Assembly (NCBI RefSeq): GCF_000429845.1 | Contig: NZ_AUCQ01000034.1 | Span: forward strand, 1 to 42,312 | Reading direction: 5' to 3' | DNA: 42,312 nt | Origin: Comamonas composti DSM 21721 | GTDB lineage: Bacteria > Pseudomonadota > Gammaproteobacteria > Burkholderiales > Burkholderiaceae_C | Part shown: positions 41,706-42,312 of the stretch, in pieces | How positions within the stretch are numbered: the first letter of the stretch is position 1 | How the letters are laid out: each line of letters opens with the position of its first letter | Program-made: the position numbers and the translations under genes | The notes under the pieces: model-generated | What the model saw: only the letters and a program-made list of their open reading frames with translations | The model's database searches: none | Told to the model about the DNA's origin: nothing

Positions 41706-41945
41706 GTGCGTGCGGTGACGGGCAGGTCGCTGGGCGTGGTGGAGCGCTTCAATGGGCGAATTGCTGATGCTCTCAAGGCCCACTACTTCAACAGTGCCGA
41801 GGACTTGGAGCAAATGCTGCTGCCCTACGGGGCCTTGTACAACCACCAGTTACCGCAGTCAGCACTGCAAAGCAAAGCACCCATACAGGCCATGGAAAAG
41901 TGGCCTCAGACGCATCCAAATCTGTTCAGTAAGTGTCATATATGA
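41706..41945 (+). pseudogene. C-terminal fragment of an IS481-type transposase
   Basis: From about 41733 the product reads [40 protein letters not shown] and [16 protein letters not shown], the typical C-terminus of IS481 integrases, ending at TGA 41943-41945. The catalytic Asp residues are missing. It is the same subtype as the remnant at 21655-22098 and keeps the part that the other copy lost. Confidence 0.8.
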
Positions 41946-41965
41946 TCATCCGGGATGCGAAGCTA

Positions 41966-42312
41966 GTGTCCTGAGTTGGAAATTCATTGAATTTATTGTC
42001 TGTCGATTGATCAATCATGTAATGTGGCAACACGACGAGGTGATCATGAGAGGCAGACCCAAGGCGCAACTCGTGCTGAGCAACGCAGAGCGCGAGCAAC
42101 TCACGACATTGACCCTGCGGCGCAAGACCGCACAGGCGCAGGCACTGCGTGCACGCATCGTGCTGGGTTGTGCCGACGGTATGGAGAACAAGGCGGTTGC
42201 CGCTCGCCTGCGCGTGACACCCCAAACGGTTTCCAAGTGGCGCGCCCGCTTCGTTGAACACCGCTTGGACGGTCTGCTTGACGCACCTCGCCCGGGCGCC
42301 CCGCGCAGCATC
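41966..42312 (+). mobile_element. Left part of an IS630-type insertion sequence (runs out of window)
   Basis: A probable left end is GTGTCCTGAGTTGG at 41966, directly after TA (41964-41965), the duplicated target of IS630 elements. The transposase gene starts 80 bp inside it. The right end is not in the window. Confidence 0.6.
42046..42312 (+). CDS. IS630-family transposase, N-terminal part (3' end outside window)
   Basis: ATG 42046 opens a frame that stays open to the last base (89 codons). It shows the N-terminal helix-turn-helix of IS630 transposases: [59 protein letters not shown] and [13 protein letters not shown]. The DDE catalytic core lies beyond the window, so integrity cannot be judged. 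An ATG-GAGG-like context (ACGAGGTGATC) is present upstream. Confidence 0.85.
   Translation, partial: MRGRPKAQLVLSNAEREQLTTLTLRRKTAQAQALRARIVLGCADGMENKAVAARLRVTPQTVSKWRARFVEHRLDGLLDAPRPGAPRSI

Overview
The window looks like a chromosomal segment from a Comamonadaceae betaproteobacterium, most likely Comamonas or a close relative. This is judged from the high GC content, the character of the encoded proteins, an ssuEADCBF sulfonate operon, a monomeric isocitrate dehydrogenase, an H-NS protein of the short betaproteobacterial type, and small intergenic palindromes of a kind I associate with this family. I made no database comparison. Positions 1-9158 hold one plus-strand operon: the 3' end of a giant VCBS/Ig-repeat surface protein, a TolC-like lipoprotein, a short HlyD-type adaptor, a second adaptor with a GAF-like N-terminus, and a PqqD-like/M50 protease/HlyD fusion. 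No ABC exporter is visible, and the surface protein has no RTX nonapeptides. This is the best candidate for an under-described export or processing system.

Positions 9199-13208 are minus-strand genes: a DUF4124 protein, mnmC, a TRIC/UPF0126 transporter preceded by a clear tandem glycine riboswitch, and yggX. Positions 13355-20950 form a sulfur-acquisition island: a sulfate-binding protein without its own permease, ssuE, ssuA, ssuD, ssuC, ssuB, the TOBE-domain ssuF, and a CysB/Cbl-type regulator. A 266-bp element with terminal inverted repeats and a strikingly branched predicted fold lies between ssuF and the regulator. tRNA-Pro(GGG) and an H-NS gene follow, then an IS481-type transposase remnant abutting a TolC-type outer-membrane efflux gene.

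Positions 22098-34406 are mostly minus-strand housekeeping genes: a TolC homologue, a rhodanese, a Pcm-like methyltransferase, pyrD (divergent from rpiA), a DUF4124-glutaredoxin protein, the M3 oligopeptidase prlC, adk, and an envelope cluster exbB-exbD-lpxK-ycaR-kdsB. Positions 34777-41440 hold xseA, sodB, a hexapeptide acetyltransferase, monomeric icd and a secreted choloylglycine-hydrolase-type Ntn amidase.

The right edge (41657-42312) is a graveyard of insertion sequences: an IS3-type OrfA start joined to an IS481-type C-terminus, then the beginning of an IS630-type element that runs out of the window. Most of the window is conserved core genome. The accessory signals are concentrated at the left end, around 19.6-22.1 kb, and at the right end.
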